A DNA stretch of 64,000 nt, taken from Paenibacillus uliginis N3/975. GTDB lineage: Bacteria; Bacillota; Bacilli; Paenibacillales; Paenibacillaceae. The stretch covers positions 2,246,508 to 2,310,507 of the forward strand of contig NZ_LT840184.1 in NCBI RefSeq assembly GCF_900177425.1. The letters are read 5' to 3'. Positions 8,257 to 16,428 of this stretch are shown one piece after another. The notes beneath the pieces were generated by a model. That model made no database searches and was not told where the DNA came from. It saw only the letters and a program-made list of their open reading frames with translations. The stretch's first letter is position 1, and each line of letters opens with the position of its first letter. Made by a program: the position numbers and the translations under genes.

Positions 8257-8673
8257 ATGCATCTATTTAGAGAACTGGTTATTGAAGACTATGAACAGAT
8301 TCTGGATTTATGGAGAAATACAGCAGGAGTTGTAATCAGTGAATCCGATTCGGAGCCCTCAATTAGAGCATTTTTAGATCGAAATCAAGGACTGAGCTTT
8401 GTATGTGAGGATGAAGGTCAGATTGTCGGAACGGCCTTATGCGGCCATGACGGAAGAAGAGGTTTCTTGTATCATGTTGCCGTGAAGAGTTCATATCGGG
8501 GGCAGGGAATCGGATCGGCATTAGTTTCATCCTGTCTTGAGCAGCTTAAGCAACGAGGTATACTGAGGTGTCAATGTATGGTTTTAGCGGATAACACAGT
8601 AGGTGGTCGGTATTGGTCTGCAGCGGGCTGGAATTGCCGGAGAGATGTCCTTCTGTATTCTCGTGATACGTAA
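8257..8673 (+). CDS. GNAT family N-acetyltransferase
   Basis: 138 aa, single complete GNAT domain. Motif A is FLYHVAVKSSYRGQGIGSALV, containing the acetyl-CoA loop RGQGIG near residue 83. The last strand is QCMVLADNTVGGRYWSAAGW, the usual aromatic-rich C-terminus. An AGGAGG site lies 8 bp before ATG. The acceptor cannot be deduced. It follows a broken HAD gene and may have been co-transcribed with it. Confidence 0.85.
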   Translation: MHLFRELVIEDYEQILDLWRNTAGVVISESDSEPSIRAFLDRNQGLSFVCEDEGQIVGTALCGHDGRRGFLYHVAVKSSYRGQGIGSALVSSCLEQLKQRGILRCQCMVLADNTVGGRYWSAAGWNCRRDVLLYSRDT

Positions 8674-8745
8674 AAAACTTGCAGAAAACTCGAACGTAAG
8701 TTACAATAAGTAAGTGGAGATAATTACCTTAGGGGGTTGTGTTTG

Positions 8746-9465
8746 ATGAAGGTTGAGATCTGGTCGGACATTATGTGTCCGTTCTGTTATATTGGAAAAC
8801 GCCGTATTGAGACGGCACTTAACGATTTTCCGCATAAAGAAGATGTTGAGGTTGTTTACCGCAGTTTTGAACTTGATCCGAATGCCTCTTATAAGCCGGG
8901 CGTATCCATAAACGAACTGCTAGCTGCCAAATATGGCATGAGCATCGAACAAGCGCAGGCTTCTAACGATAATATTACAAAACAGGCTGCCCAAGATGGA
9001 CTTACTTATCATCTGGATAAAATCCTTCCGGCAAACTCCTTTGACGCCCATCGGCTCATTCACTTTGCATCACAGCATGGCAAAATGAAAGAAATGACCG
9101 AGCGGCTTTTCCAAGCTTATTTCACAGAAACACGTAATCTGGAGGACAAAGATCTTCTGGCTGATTTGGCGGCGGAAATAGGTCTATCCCGTGATGAAGC
9201 CGCCGCCGTACTCGCTGGAGACGCATTTTCCGCAGAAGTGCGGGCTGATGAAGAAGCAGCGAACCGGATTGGGGTTCGCGGTGTTCCATTCTTCGTATTG
9301 GATGGCAAATACGCCGTATCAGGGGCTCAACCGTTGGAGGTATTTAAGGATGCCCTACAAAAAGCCTATGGTGAAGAAAAGCCATTGATTCTCGTGAATG
9401 ATGATGACAATGCCGCTGGTGCTTGCACAGACGGTACATGTGACATTCCTACGAACGGTAAATAA
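8746..9465 (+). CDS. DsbA family oxidoreductase, FrnE-like
   Basis: 239 aa cytosolic thioredoxin-fold protein of the FrnE/2-hydroxychromene-2-carboxylate isomerase-like DsbA group. The active site CPFC follows the first strand (VEIWSDIMCPFCYIG), the helical insertion runs from about 60 to 160, and the cis-Pro loop is GVRGVPFFVLDG. A C-terminal Cys pair (CTDGTC) near residue 230 is an extra thiol pair. It has no signal peptide, so it acts inside the cell. The ATG is chosen because TTAGGGGG lies 9 bp upstream; the frame also offers a TTG three codons earlier. FrnE proteins are linked to disulfide or oxidative-stress handling. Confidence 0.87.
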   Translation: MKVEIWSDIMCPFCYIGKRRIETALNDFPHKEDVEVVYRSFELDPNASYKPGVSINELLAAKYGMSIEQAQASNDNITKQAAQDGLTYHLDKILPANSFDAHRLIHFASQHGKMKEMTERLFQAYFTETRNLEDKDLLADLAAEIGLSRDEAAAVLAGDAFSAEVRADEEAANRIGVRGVPFFVLDGKYAVSGAQPLEVFKDALQKAYGEEKPLILVNDDDNAAGACTDGTCDIPTNGK

Positions 9466-9477
9466 ATACAGTTCCAG

Positions 9478-9519
9478 AAGCACCCGGCTTTCATGAACAT
9501 GATGGCAGGGTGCTTTTTT
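9478..9519 (+). terminator. Terminator after FrnE-like gene
   Basis: AGCACCC pairs with GGGTGCT, with inner TCATG/CATGA, then six T. Confidence 0.8.
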
Positions 9520-9666
9520 ATATGGAATGAAGAAATTGTAAAGAGTTATTGAATTATGGGAACTTGTGTTCTAAAATAGTGATTATCGGAATATTTCGTT
9601 CTGAGGGTATACCATAGATTCATTTGATCAGATTTGATGATTAAACCAAGGAGGCGTTTATATTTT

Positions 9667-10479
9667 ATGATTCCATCGTTCCCATCAGAGCCGTTAATCG
9701 TTGACATCGAGTCATCTGAAGTTGATTATATGACAGATCGGATGAAGGCCATTGAGGAACGGGACGGTAATCCGGAAGGCGTTGAAATAACGCGTATTGG
9801 CCATGCAGTTTGTTTGTATAGTAAAAGTATGCCTTGGCCGTCATTTAACACGGTAAAAGGGATACGGTCTGAAGATATCCCATACATCGATGACATAATA
9901 CACTTCTATCGGTCGAGAGATCGTAAATTTCAGATCGAAGTTGTTCCTTCGCTGGTTGACCAGAAACTGTTGAAAGCGCTTGCTGACAAAGGGATGTATC
10001 AATCTGGCTTTCATACTTCTATGTATATTAACCCGGAGTCTCTGACTGATGAATTCCATTGGGCTGCGATCGATATTAGACCACTAAAGCGGGATGAGTT
10101 TGAGAAATACGCGACTGTTCATTGCATCGGAACAGGGTTGCCTCAGCAGGGTATACCATCTGTAGCACGAAACAACGAAGTGTTGTATGACCGTCCAGGA
10201 TGGAGATTTTTTATGGCTTATATCAACGATAATCCGGCTGCGGCAGGCGTAATGTATGTCAAGGGGGATATTGCTTCTTTGACGTTTGCCGCTACGTTAC
10301 CAGAATACCGGCGGCAAGGGTTGCAGCAAGGACTACTCAGAAGACGGATCGCAGAAGCTGCAAGGGAGAGCTGCCGTATGGTGGTAAGTCAGTGTTCATT
10401 TATATCCCCAAGCCATCGTAATATGGAACGTGTCGGAATGAAGCTTGGATACGTGAGAACAGCTTGGACGGAGAGATAG
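9667..10479 (+). CDS. GNAT-domain protein, two-domain form
   Basis: 270 aa. The N-terminal half (about 1-125) is a degenerate GNAT-like fold with no recognisable CoA loop. The C-terminal half (about 130-265) has the acetyl-CoA loop LPEYRRQGLQQGLLRRRI and the end helix SPSHRNMERVGMKLGY. This tandem form occurs in Bacillota GNATs of unknown substrate. The start at 9667 is chosen because AAGGAGG ends 13 bp upstream; an in-frame ATG 33 bp earlier sits before that site. Its end overlaps possible upstream codons of the next gene. Confidence 0.75.
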   Translation: MIPSFPSEPLIVDIESSEVDYMTDRMKAIEERDGNPEGVEITRIGHAVCLYSKSMPWPSFNTVKGIRSEDIPYIDDIIHFYRSRDRKFQIEVVPSLVDQKLLKALADKGMYQSGFHTSMYINPESLTDEFHWAAIDIRPLKRDEFEKYATVHCIGTGLPQQGIPSVARNNEVLYDRPGWRFFMAYINDNPAAAGVMYVKGDIASLTFAATLPEYRRQGLQQGLLRRRIAEAARESCRMVVSQCSFISPSHRNMERVGMKLGYVRTAWTER

Positions 10480-10538
10480 GAAATAAGAACGCTGCTTCTG
10501 GATTGAAGGTCAAATTGAAAGGTGTTGATCATACAATT

Positions 10539-11588
10539 ATGGATTTTAGAGATCTTTCCTATTTAAAACGCGGAAATTACCGGCAGCAGGCTGTGTATGA
10601 TGTTTTGGCAGAATTGCAGATTATGGATTTGCTTCAGGAGTTTGATCCTATACTCGTTGGAACGATTCCAATCGGAATTGATCTGCCGGAGAGCGATCTG
10701 GATATTATATGCTGCGTTTCAGACTTTAAAGTTTTCCAAAAAGTAATTACTGAACGTTTGGGAAGTCTACATACACTTTCTTTTTCTTCCGATCCAGAAA
10801 AGGCTCCAGAAAGCCTCGTCGTACAATTTACATATAAAGATTGGCTCTTTGAGTTGTTTGCTCAGCCAGTTCCGACTGTCTTGCAAAACGGCTTTAGGCA
10901 TATGGTGGTGGAGCACCGAATATTAAATATCCTCGGTGAAGAGGCACGTCAAAACATTATTTCTCTCAAACAGTCGGGTGTGAAAACGGAACCGGCATTT
11001 GCGAAGCTGCTTGGTATCGAAGGAGATCCTTTTCAACAACTGCTTTTGTTATCCGATTGGTGTGAAGATGAATTAAGAACATTTTTAAAAAACAAGATTA
11101 TTGGAGGCTTACAGGATATGAATGAGAAAAATCAGCTCATAGAGCAGTACTCGGCATGGATTAATTTTATTAAGGTTTTGGAAGAGCAGAAAGAGGATTT
11201 TTGGAATCAACCGCTCGGAGAAGGGAAATGGTCTGTGCGCGATGTCGTTAGTCATATCATGAAATGGGATCAGTACTTCTTTGAAGAAGCCATTCGTAAA
11301 GTTAGCGAGGGAGAGGAACTGACAGTTAAACATCTGGATTATAATGTGTTTAACGAGCAGGCCAAGCAGTACGGACGAACCTGCTCTATTCAAGAGTTGG
11401 TAGAGCAAACAAAGACATATCGCCAAACTCTGATAGACCACATTCAATCGTTGTCGGACGAGCAATATGATAAGGAATATACGGATGCGGACGGTCATCC
11501 ATTCCAAACAGCCGTGTTCATGAAGGATTTCATCTGGCATGATCAGCATCATATGAAGCAAATTCAGCCTCTATTGAATAATCAATAA
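10539..11588 (+). CDS. DUF4269 domain fused to DinB-like domain
   Basis: About 349 aa. Residues 1-185 match DUF4269 (DLSYLKRGNYRQQ; GTIPIGIDLPESDLDIIC, a nucleotidyltransferase-like GT-x-DSDID pattern). Residues about 194-349 are a DinB/YfiT-type four-helix domain (WSVRDVVSHIMKWDQYF and WHDQHH, with the His residues that bind the metal in DinB proteins). DUF4269 proteins normally stand alone at about 180 aa. Right at the junction there is a full ribosome site, TTGGAGG, 10 bp before an in-frame ATG at 11118, so the DinB part may also be made alone (156 aa). The upstream start could be a TTG at 10464 instead of this ATG. Confidence 0.72.
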   Translation: MDFRDLSYLKRGNYRQQAVYDVLAELQIMDLLQEFDPILVGTIPIGIDLPESDLDIICCVSDFKVFQKVITERLGSLHTLSFSSDPEKAPESLVVQFTYKDWLFELFAQPVPTVLQNGFRHMVVEHRILNILGEEARQNIISLKQSGVKTEPAFAKLLGIEGDPFQQLLLLSDWCEDELRTFLKNKIIGGLQDMNEKNQLIEQYSAWINFIKVLEEQKEDFWNQPLGEGKWSVRDVVSHIMKWDQYFFEEAIRKVSEGEELTVKHLDYNVFNEQAKQYGRTCSIQELVEQTKTYRQTLIDHIQSLSDEQYDKEYTDADGHPFQTAVFMKDFIWHDQHHMKQIQPLLNNQ

Positions 11589-11678
11589 TGGTCGGTATTC
11601 TGTAAACAATTATTAATGAATGATCGCCGCTAATCCGTTACACTATGTATAACTGAATAATAAAGTGGGTGAAATGGG

Positions 11679-12314
11679 TTGCACGATGTGATGGACATCA
11701 TGTCATTATTTACAGAAGAAAATCTCGAGTGGTTTCTGGAGAAATTCAGATCATTCGGACCTTTGCCCGGAATTCTTCTTACCTTTCTAAAGTCGTTTAT
11801 ACCACCGCTACCAACAGCTCTAATTGTAGGTGTCAACGCTGCGGTATATGGCTTCTGGCCCGGGTTTATATATTCTTGGTTGGGTCTGGTAAGCGGATGC
11901 CTGGTTACGTTTCTTGTGGTGCGCAAAATATCCAGCTCTCGTTATCTGGATAAATGGGCTTCGAAGCCTAAGGTCCAGAAAGGGATGAGGTGGATTCAGC
12001 GTAATGGGTTTAGTTATGTATTTATACTTGGAATTCTTCCAGTAGGTCCCTTTGTAGCGGTCAACATGGCCGCAGGCATAGCAAGGATGCATATTCAATC
12101 TTATTTACTTGCTGTTACTTTAGGCAAGGGTATCATGGTGTTTAGTGTATCCTTTGTAGGAGCTAACTTTGCAGACTTTTTGGAGCAACCGCTTTTGTTA
12201 CTCGGTGTACTCGCCGTTGTAATCGTGCTTCTATGGCTTAGCAGGAAAGTAGAGGCTTATATACTCAGAGGCAGTGATGAACTACACAAGACTGCAGAGG
12301 TTTCAAGTGATTAA
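11679..12314 (+). CDS. TVP38/TMEM64 (DedA-like) membrane protein
   Basis: 211 aa integral membrane protein with about five hydrophobic segments. The SNARE-associated/VTT domain runs from residue 35 to 160, with the re-entrant loop motif FWPGFIYSWLGLVSG and the downstream FILGILPVGPFVAVNMAAGIAR. Related DedA/VTT proteins scramble lipids such as undecaprenyl phosphate and phosphatidylethanolamine; the substrate here is not known. The TTG start is supported by AAGTGGGTG about 8 bp upstream; ATG codons at 11691 and 11700 are alternatives. Confidence 0.85.
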   Translation: MHDVMDIMSLFTEENLEWFLEKFRSFGPLPGILLTFLKSFIPPLPTALIVGVNAAVYGFWPGFIYSWLGLVSGCLVTFLVVRKISSSRYLDKWASKPKVQKGMRWIQRNGFSYVFILGILPVGPFVAVNMAAGIARMHIQSYLLAVTLGKGIMVFSVSFVGANFADFLEQPLLLLGVLAVVIVLLWLSRKVEAYILRGSDELHKTAEVSSD

Positions 12315-12351
12315 GGAGACCCAAATTGTTCCGATGTGAAAGGAGCAAATG

Positions 12352-12675
12352 ATGACGAAACTATGGAGTGCATCTCTCGAAATGGTGCGAATGATGATTA
12401 TGATGTTCATCGTTGTAGCGCTTCTCGGGGAAGTAGAGCAGCGAATTAGTTCAACGTTAATCCAATGGCAGGATTTTTATGGACTTTTTTTGCTTGCGGG
12501 GAATTTACTTTTGTTTTTCGTTGTATATCGTAATAAACTGCAATTTCATGGTTGGTATCGTTCATCAGAGACACAGCGAAAACTGTCTGGTAAAGTGACC
12601 CGAGGTTGTATAACGGTTGCAATCGTATTGATTCTGACACCGGTCGTCTTATCAGGAATTCGTACTGTATTTTAG
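12352..12675 (+). CDS. Small membrane protein, unknown
   Basis: 107 aa with three hydrophobic segments (MVRMMIMMFIVVALLG; FYGLFLLAGNLLLFFVVY; VAIVLILTPVVLSGI). No family recognised. AGGAG is 6 bp before this ATG and 3 bp before the adjacent upstream ATG. It sits 37 bp behind the TVP38 gene and 11 bp before a 31-codon ORF, so the three may form one operon. Confidence 0.65.
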   Translation: MTKLWSASLEMVRMMIMMFIVVALLGEVEQRISSTLIQWQDFYGLFLLAGNLLLFFVVYRNKLQFHGWYRSSETQRKLSGKVTRGCITVAIVLILTPVVLSGIRTVF

Positions 12676-12686
12676 CAGGTGGTATT

Positions 12687-12782
12687 TTGTTTAAAAATTC
12701 TTTTATTCGAGACACGAAAATTTTAATATGCGCTGTACTCTTAACCGTAATCTATGTAATGATCATGCCAGAAAACAGCTAA
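12687..12782 (+). CDS. 31-aa single-pass membrane peptide
   Basis: TTG start with CAGGTGG 4-5 bp upstream. The product begins MFKNSFIRDTKI and then has one hydrophobic helix (CAVLLTVIYVMIM), ending PENS. The basic N-terminus before a single helix fits a cytosol-in topology. It follows the previous membrane-protein gene by 11 bp and its stop lies inside the terminator stem. Size and composition make it a plausible small protein, but there is no homology evidence. Confidence 0.45.
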   Translation: MFKNSFIRDTKILICAVLLTVIYVMIMPENS

Positions 12783-12823
12783 GAACCATCTCTCATACAA
12801 CTGTGTGAGAGATGGTTCTTTTA
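12781..12823. terminator. Bidirectional terminator between TVP38 operon and cotH
   Basis: AAGAACCATCTCTCA and TGAGAGATGGTTCTTTT form a long stem with T on both strands. Confidence 0.85.
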
Positions 12824-12838
12824 TATTTTCATATCCGA

Positions 12839-14725
12839 TTATAGCCGTTTGCGTTTGTAGAGCGTGACGAACACACAGGATAAAAGAAGTACGACAATTG
12901 CGATTCCTGTATAAAGTGCTTCGCGATCGCTGCCCTGCTGCTGAGTTCCTTCGCGGCCGAAACCATCCGGTTTAAAGCCACCGCCGCCTAGGCCCCCCGG
13001 CATCTGTCCGCCCATTTGACCGTTGTTCATTCCACCGTCAAATCCACCTTGACGATTGTTCTGTTGTCCGTTTTGAGGAGTTTCAGTTTGAGTATCAGCA
13101 GTATTAGGTGTATTCGCTGCATTTGGATCAACATTGCTGTCCGCAGCATTGCTTGTATTGTTATCTTCGGGTATTTGCGGTGTAGCATTGCTTGTATTGT
13201 TACCTTCGGGTACCTGTGGCGCAGCATCGGCTGGCATATCTCCAGGCATATCACCTGGTGGAGTAGGAGGTGTTGCCTGTCCATTAGCAGTATCGGGCGC
13301 TTCATTCATTATTGACTCACCGTCAGCGCCAGCAGCATCTTCCGTATTGGTATTGGTGTTGCCGACATCATCTTTACCCTCATTCTCTCGGCCCATGCCG
13401 CGGTTTCCTCCGCCGCCAGGTCCCATACCGCCACCGCTTCCGCTACCGTCACCTGAAGAAGGGCTCGTGCCATCCAATTGTTTTGTAATGTTCTCCACAT
13501 TGGTTGCTGCAAAGGAGGTAAGTGTAGGTAGAGATTTTTCATACTCTTCGTAGGAAAAGAAAGGTCTGGGATCGTTCTTCACATGGGTAGAGATCAGCTC
13601 TTGAAGTTCCTCTACTCTGGCTGTGAAATTTTCCTCCTTCAGATACCCATTCATCATATCACTGAGAATCTGATGATACTTTTCCTTGTACTCATCGACT
13701 TCCAACAGCTTGGCGATAAGCGGTCGCTCGGCAAGAGCTCCTTGTGTGGGTTCATCAATCAGCAGATTTGAGCCTCCCAAACCACCAAATGCCATGTTGT
13801 AATCCCAAGGTAGGACATTAAAAATTCCATTATCTTCATACAAATAGTAATTTTGTTTATTGGAACCCAGGTAACTGTCCATATTGGAAGCTGCCACGTT
13901 GAGAGCCACATATTTCAGCACATTATCTACATTTAATACTTTTTCATAATCCGATCCGTTGTTAAGCTCATCCAGCATATTGATCAATAGTTTATCATTG
14001 GATTTTTTGGATTTCTTGACGAGTCCGCTGTAGGAGTCAGGATCATTTCCAAGCCACATTAGATCAGTGCCGGAACCCATCATTTCAGCTTTGTACAGTG
14101 CACCGGTCGTGGTGTCGAAATTCCGAGCCAGATAAGCTTCATCAATCTGCTCGATCGCCAGATAAAATCCCCAGAGCTCGTCATTAACATATACATTGAC
14201 ATAGGAGAAACCAGGTGTCGGGAGCCCAACGGACTCTGCCAGTTCATACGTTAAGAACTCACGCATATACGAAGCATCACTGTAGTTGTTGTTCAGATTG
14301 ATTTTGCTGATACCATTCAATTGCTGATTAATATATTCGTCAAAAGAAATCTTGAAGCTGTATCGATCGGAGTCTGAATTTACGACGCTTCGCAGGCTCA
14401 GATTACCTTTGGTACGAATGCCGACATGATCAAACTGCTGACCGTTATAGTTAACGGATGCTTCTTTAAATTCCTCGTCGCTGGCATTATCCAGCATGTC
14501 CTGAAAATCAGCTTCATCCAGCGTGATTTTCACATCAATTACTTTGTCTTTCGGGAACACTTCCTCTTTAGCGGCAAGTTCCTTCTCGGAAAGAGTGTTT
14601 GTTGTTCCATCTGCAGTTGATTCCGCTGTATCCGAAGTGCTGTTCGTAAGCTCACATCCTGTTACGCCAAACAGAAGCAGCAGGCAACAGAAGCACAGGA
14701 GAATCGGTTCAAGCTTTGATCTCAT
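12839..14725 (-). CDS. CotH-type spore-coat kinase-like lipoprotein
   Basis: 628 aa. Lipoprotein signal with lipobox FGVTGC (Cys near 24), CotH kinase domain at about 60-390 (GNLSLRS; SKINLNNNYSDASYMREF; ELWGFYLAIEQIDE; VLPWDYNMAFGG), a long low-complexity Gly/Pro/Asn/Thr/Met region (about 420-590), and a C-terminal helix followed by KRKRL. CotH of Bacillus is an atypical kinase that phosphorylates coat proteins; extracellular CotH proteins with a VTC and a DUF4956 partner are a recurrent set. The ATG is set by AGGTGG 10 bp upstream. It is last gene of the minus-strand trio. The C-terminal anchor plus lipobox would tether both ends to the membrane. Confidence 0.85.
   Translation of the reverse strand: MRSKLEPILLCFCCLLLLFGVTGCELTNSTSDTAESTADGTTNTLSEKELAAKEEVFPKDKVIDVKITLDEADFQDMLDNASDEEFKEASVNYNGQQFDHVGIRTKGNLSLRSVVNSDSDRYSFKISFDEYINQQLNGISKINLNNNYSDASYMREFLTYELAESVGLPTPGFSYVNVYVNDELWGFYLAIEQIDEAYLARNFDTTTGALYKAEMMGSGTDLMWLGNDPDSYSGLVKKSKKSNDKLLINMLDELNNGSDYEKVLNVDNVLKYVALNVAASNMDSYLGSNKQNYYLYEDNGIFNVLPWDYNMAFGGLGGSNLLIDEPTQGALAERPLIAKLLEVDEYKEKYHQILSDMMNGYLKEENFTARVEELQELISTHVKNDPRPFFSYEEYEKSLPTLTSFAATNVENITKQLDGTSPSSGDGSGSGGGMGPGGGGNRGMGRENEGKDDVGNTNTNTEDAAGADGESIMNEAPDTANGQATPPTPPGDMPGDMPADAAPQVPEGNNTSNATPQIPEDNNTSNAADSNVDPNAANTPNTADTQTETPQNGQQNNRQGGFDGGMNNGQMGGQMPGGLGGGGFKPDGFGREGTQQQGSDREALYTGIAIVVLLLSCVFVTLYKRKRL
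13146..13223 (-). repeat. 39-bp tandem duplication inside cotH
   Basis: Two copies (from 13146 and 13185) with a few differences encode two 13-residue units of the type PQ(I/V)PE(D/G)NNTSNA in the low-complexity tail. Confidence 0.75.
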
Positions 14726-14744
14726 CTTCCTGACACCACCTGTC

Positions 14745-15446
14745 TTAGGATACATAGTCTCCGTTATAGCTAATCAGCACTGCATTCTTAACGCCATGCA
14801 TCTCAGAAATTTGATTCACAAACCGGCCTTCTTCGTCTTGAAGACGAACTTCGAGTGTTAATTCAATGTTTCCTGGGGTTACGGTTTTTTGCTTCACGTT
14901 ATAACGTTTGACCACGCTCGTGATTGTCTTATGAATCTCCTGTTCACTGGAATCATTGTCACAGTTAATAACGAGAAGGTACGGGGTATCAACAGTTGCT
15001 TTCTTAATGAAGAAGAACAGGATTAACCCAATGATGACAGAACTTAATACAGCCAATGTGTAGAAACCTGCGCCTGTAACAATACCGGCCGCAGCAGCCC
15101 AGAACAGAAAGATGAGGTCAGTTGGATCTTTGATCGGTGTTCTAAACCGGACAATGGATAACGCGCCGACCATACCGAGTGACAAGACGAGGTTAGAGTT
15201 GATTGCAATAATGACCGTGGCTGTAATCATCGTCATACCGATCAACGAAACGTTAAAACTTTTAGAATACAAAACTCCGCTGAATACCCGCTTATATAAA
15301 AGATAGATGAAGAGGGCTATAACAAAAGCGATACCAAGTGTAATTAGAATTTTGGAAATGCTGATGTCGGAAACGAAATTTTCCATAACTGATTTTTTAA
15401 TAATATCCGAGAAATTGGTTGATTCATTGGTCGTTGTGGTGTTCAT
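14745..15446 (-). CDS. DUF4956 membrane protein
   Basis: 233 aa with four transmembrane helices (residues about 30-150) containing the DUF4956 signature MVGALSIVRFRTPIKDPTDLIF, then a soluble C-terminal domain (about 155-233) of ferredoxin-like/ACT-like pattern. Function is unknown. It lies between the VTC-domain gene (3 bp away) and cotH, a conserved trio, which suggests a membrane component acting with the CotH kinase and the VTC polymerase-like protein. Confidence 0.85.
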   Translation of the reverse strand: MNTTTTNESTNFSDIIKKSVMENFVSDISISKILITLGIAFVIALFIYLLYKRVFSGVLYSKSFNVSLIGMTMITATVIIAINSNLVLSLGMVGALSIVRFRTPIKDPTDLIFLFWAAAAGIVTGAGFYTLAVLSSVIIGLILFFFIKKATVDTPYLLVINCDNDSSEQEIHKTITSVVKRYNVKQKTVTPGNIELTLEVRLQDEEGRFVNQISEMHGVKNAVLISYNGDYVS

Positions 15447-15449
15447 GAA

Positions 15450-16163
15450 TTAATAATCCTCCCAAGAGTTATATTTTAGAAATTTACGGCACATGACGTA
15501 CTTGCTTGCGGATTGTCTGTTCAAGCCTTCCAGCTGAAGTGCCGCTTTAATATATTCCGGTATATATTCGTCGTATTTAACTTCCATAATAATGAGATTC
15601 TCATCAATCGCCCGGACAGGATCCAGATTTTTGTTAAACAGTTCAGTGGAGTGCCGACCACTCCGCAGTTCTTTATCGAACGTGATCCTCACGTTTCCGT
15701 GATGACAGACATAAGGTTCGCGAACATAGTCAACAATGACCTTTGGACGCAGCAGATTGTGTTTCATTTCATGATAAAGCTCCATTAAGAGAGGCTTGTC
15801 CGGAATGTTTAGTCCTTCGAACCGGCCTACCATGATCTCATCGGTCATTTCCCTCGTAAGAGGTTCTTTTACCTTGGCAATATAGTCTCTGAACTTGATC
15901 TTCTTTTCGAAATGAATCGTGGTGTCCTCAATATTGTAGATTCGGATACGATATTTCACCCGGTCTCTAATACCGCCCAGCTTCTCATGAAGGGCCTTGT
16001 TGTTAATATCATCAAAATATAAGCTGCGGATATGATATTCGCCTGAAGAACTTGCATGCTCATCACGTGACACCAGATTTCTCAGCCGTGTAGAAATAAT
16101 CTGATACTGGTGCTGGTTCACAAAAAATTTCAGCTCATGTCGATATTTCAACGTTGAATTCAT
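15450..16163 (-). CDS. VTC-domain polyphosphate polymerase-like protein
   Basis: 237 aa VTC domain alone, without SPX or membrane domains. It contains the basic and acidic tunnel residues typical of the fold: KYRHELKFFV at the start, HIRSLYFDD, VKYRIRIYN, HFEKKIKFRDYIAKVKEPL, and EVKYDEYIPEYI near the end. Yeast Vtc4 makes polyphosphate from ATP with this domain. It is the first gene of the minus-strand trio with AGAGGTG 7 bp before ATG. Whether it makes polyphosphate or modifies a CotH substrate is not established. Confidence 0.85.
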   Translation of the reverse strand: MNSTLKYRHELKFFVNQHQYQIISTRLRNLVSRDEHASSSGEYHIRSLYFDDINNKALHEKLGGIRDRVKYRIRIYNIEDTTIHFEKKIKFRDYIAKVKEPLTREMTDEIMVGRFEGLNIPDKPLLMELYHEMKHNLLRPKVIVDYVREPYVCHHGNVRITFDKELRSGRHSTELFNKNLDPVRAIDENLIIMEVKYDEYIPEYIKAALQLEGLNRQSASKYVMCRKFLKYNSWEDY

Positions 16164-16273
16164 TTCACACCTCTTTTCTAAAAAAAATTACACAATTGGT
16201 TCCTCCGCCGGAACCTTGGTGTCTGGGTATGAAATTCATACTACCAACCATTCCTGATTCCTTTCTTAAGAAC

Positions 16274-16317
16274 AACTGAAAGAAAACTGAAAGTTAACAC
16301 AACGAAAACAATGCAAA
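16274..16317 (-). promoter_or_regulatory. Four 11-bp phased repeats upstream of VTC-DUF4956-cotH
   Basis: On the plus strand AAC(T/A) motifs begin at 16274, 16285, 16296 and 16307, exactly 11 bp apart; the first two share ACTGAAAG. On the operon strand this reads as CTTTCAGTT repeated. Direct hexamers in 11-bp register are the usual layout of OmpR/PhoB/PhoP-family response-regulator sites. It lies about 110 bp before the VTC start codon. Confidence 0.45.
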
Positions 16318-16428
16318 TATAAAATATATATTTATGTTTATTGACGGAGGTAAAAATTGGAATTAAACTATGGGGGGCTGACACCATTAGGTGAAAGTAA
16401 CTTCATATATAGGAAGTAGGGTGCCGAA

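Noticed and set aside
11109..11561. Long minus-strand frame opposite the DinB-like domain
   Set aside because: Antisense shadow; the plus strand has the domain match and ribosome site.
13146..13223. Tandem repeat considered as a CRISPR-like unit
   Set aside because: Only two copies, in frame within cotH, with no spacers.
13134..13553. Plus-strand frame opposite the repetitive tail of the CotH gene
   Set aside because: Mirror of Gly/Pro/Asn/Thr-rich codons; no start site; the CotH frame has the domain match.
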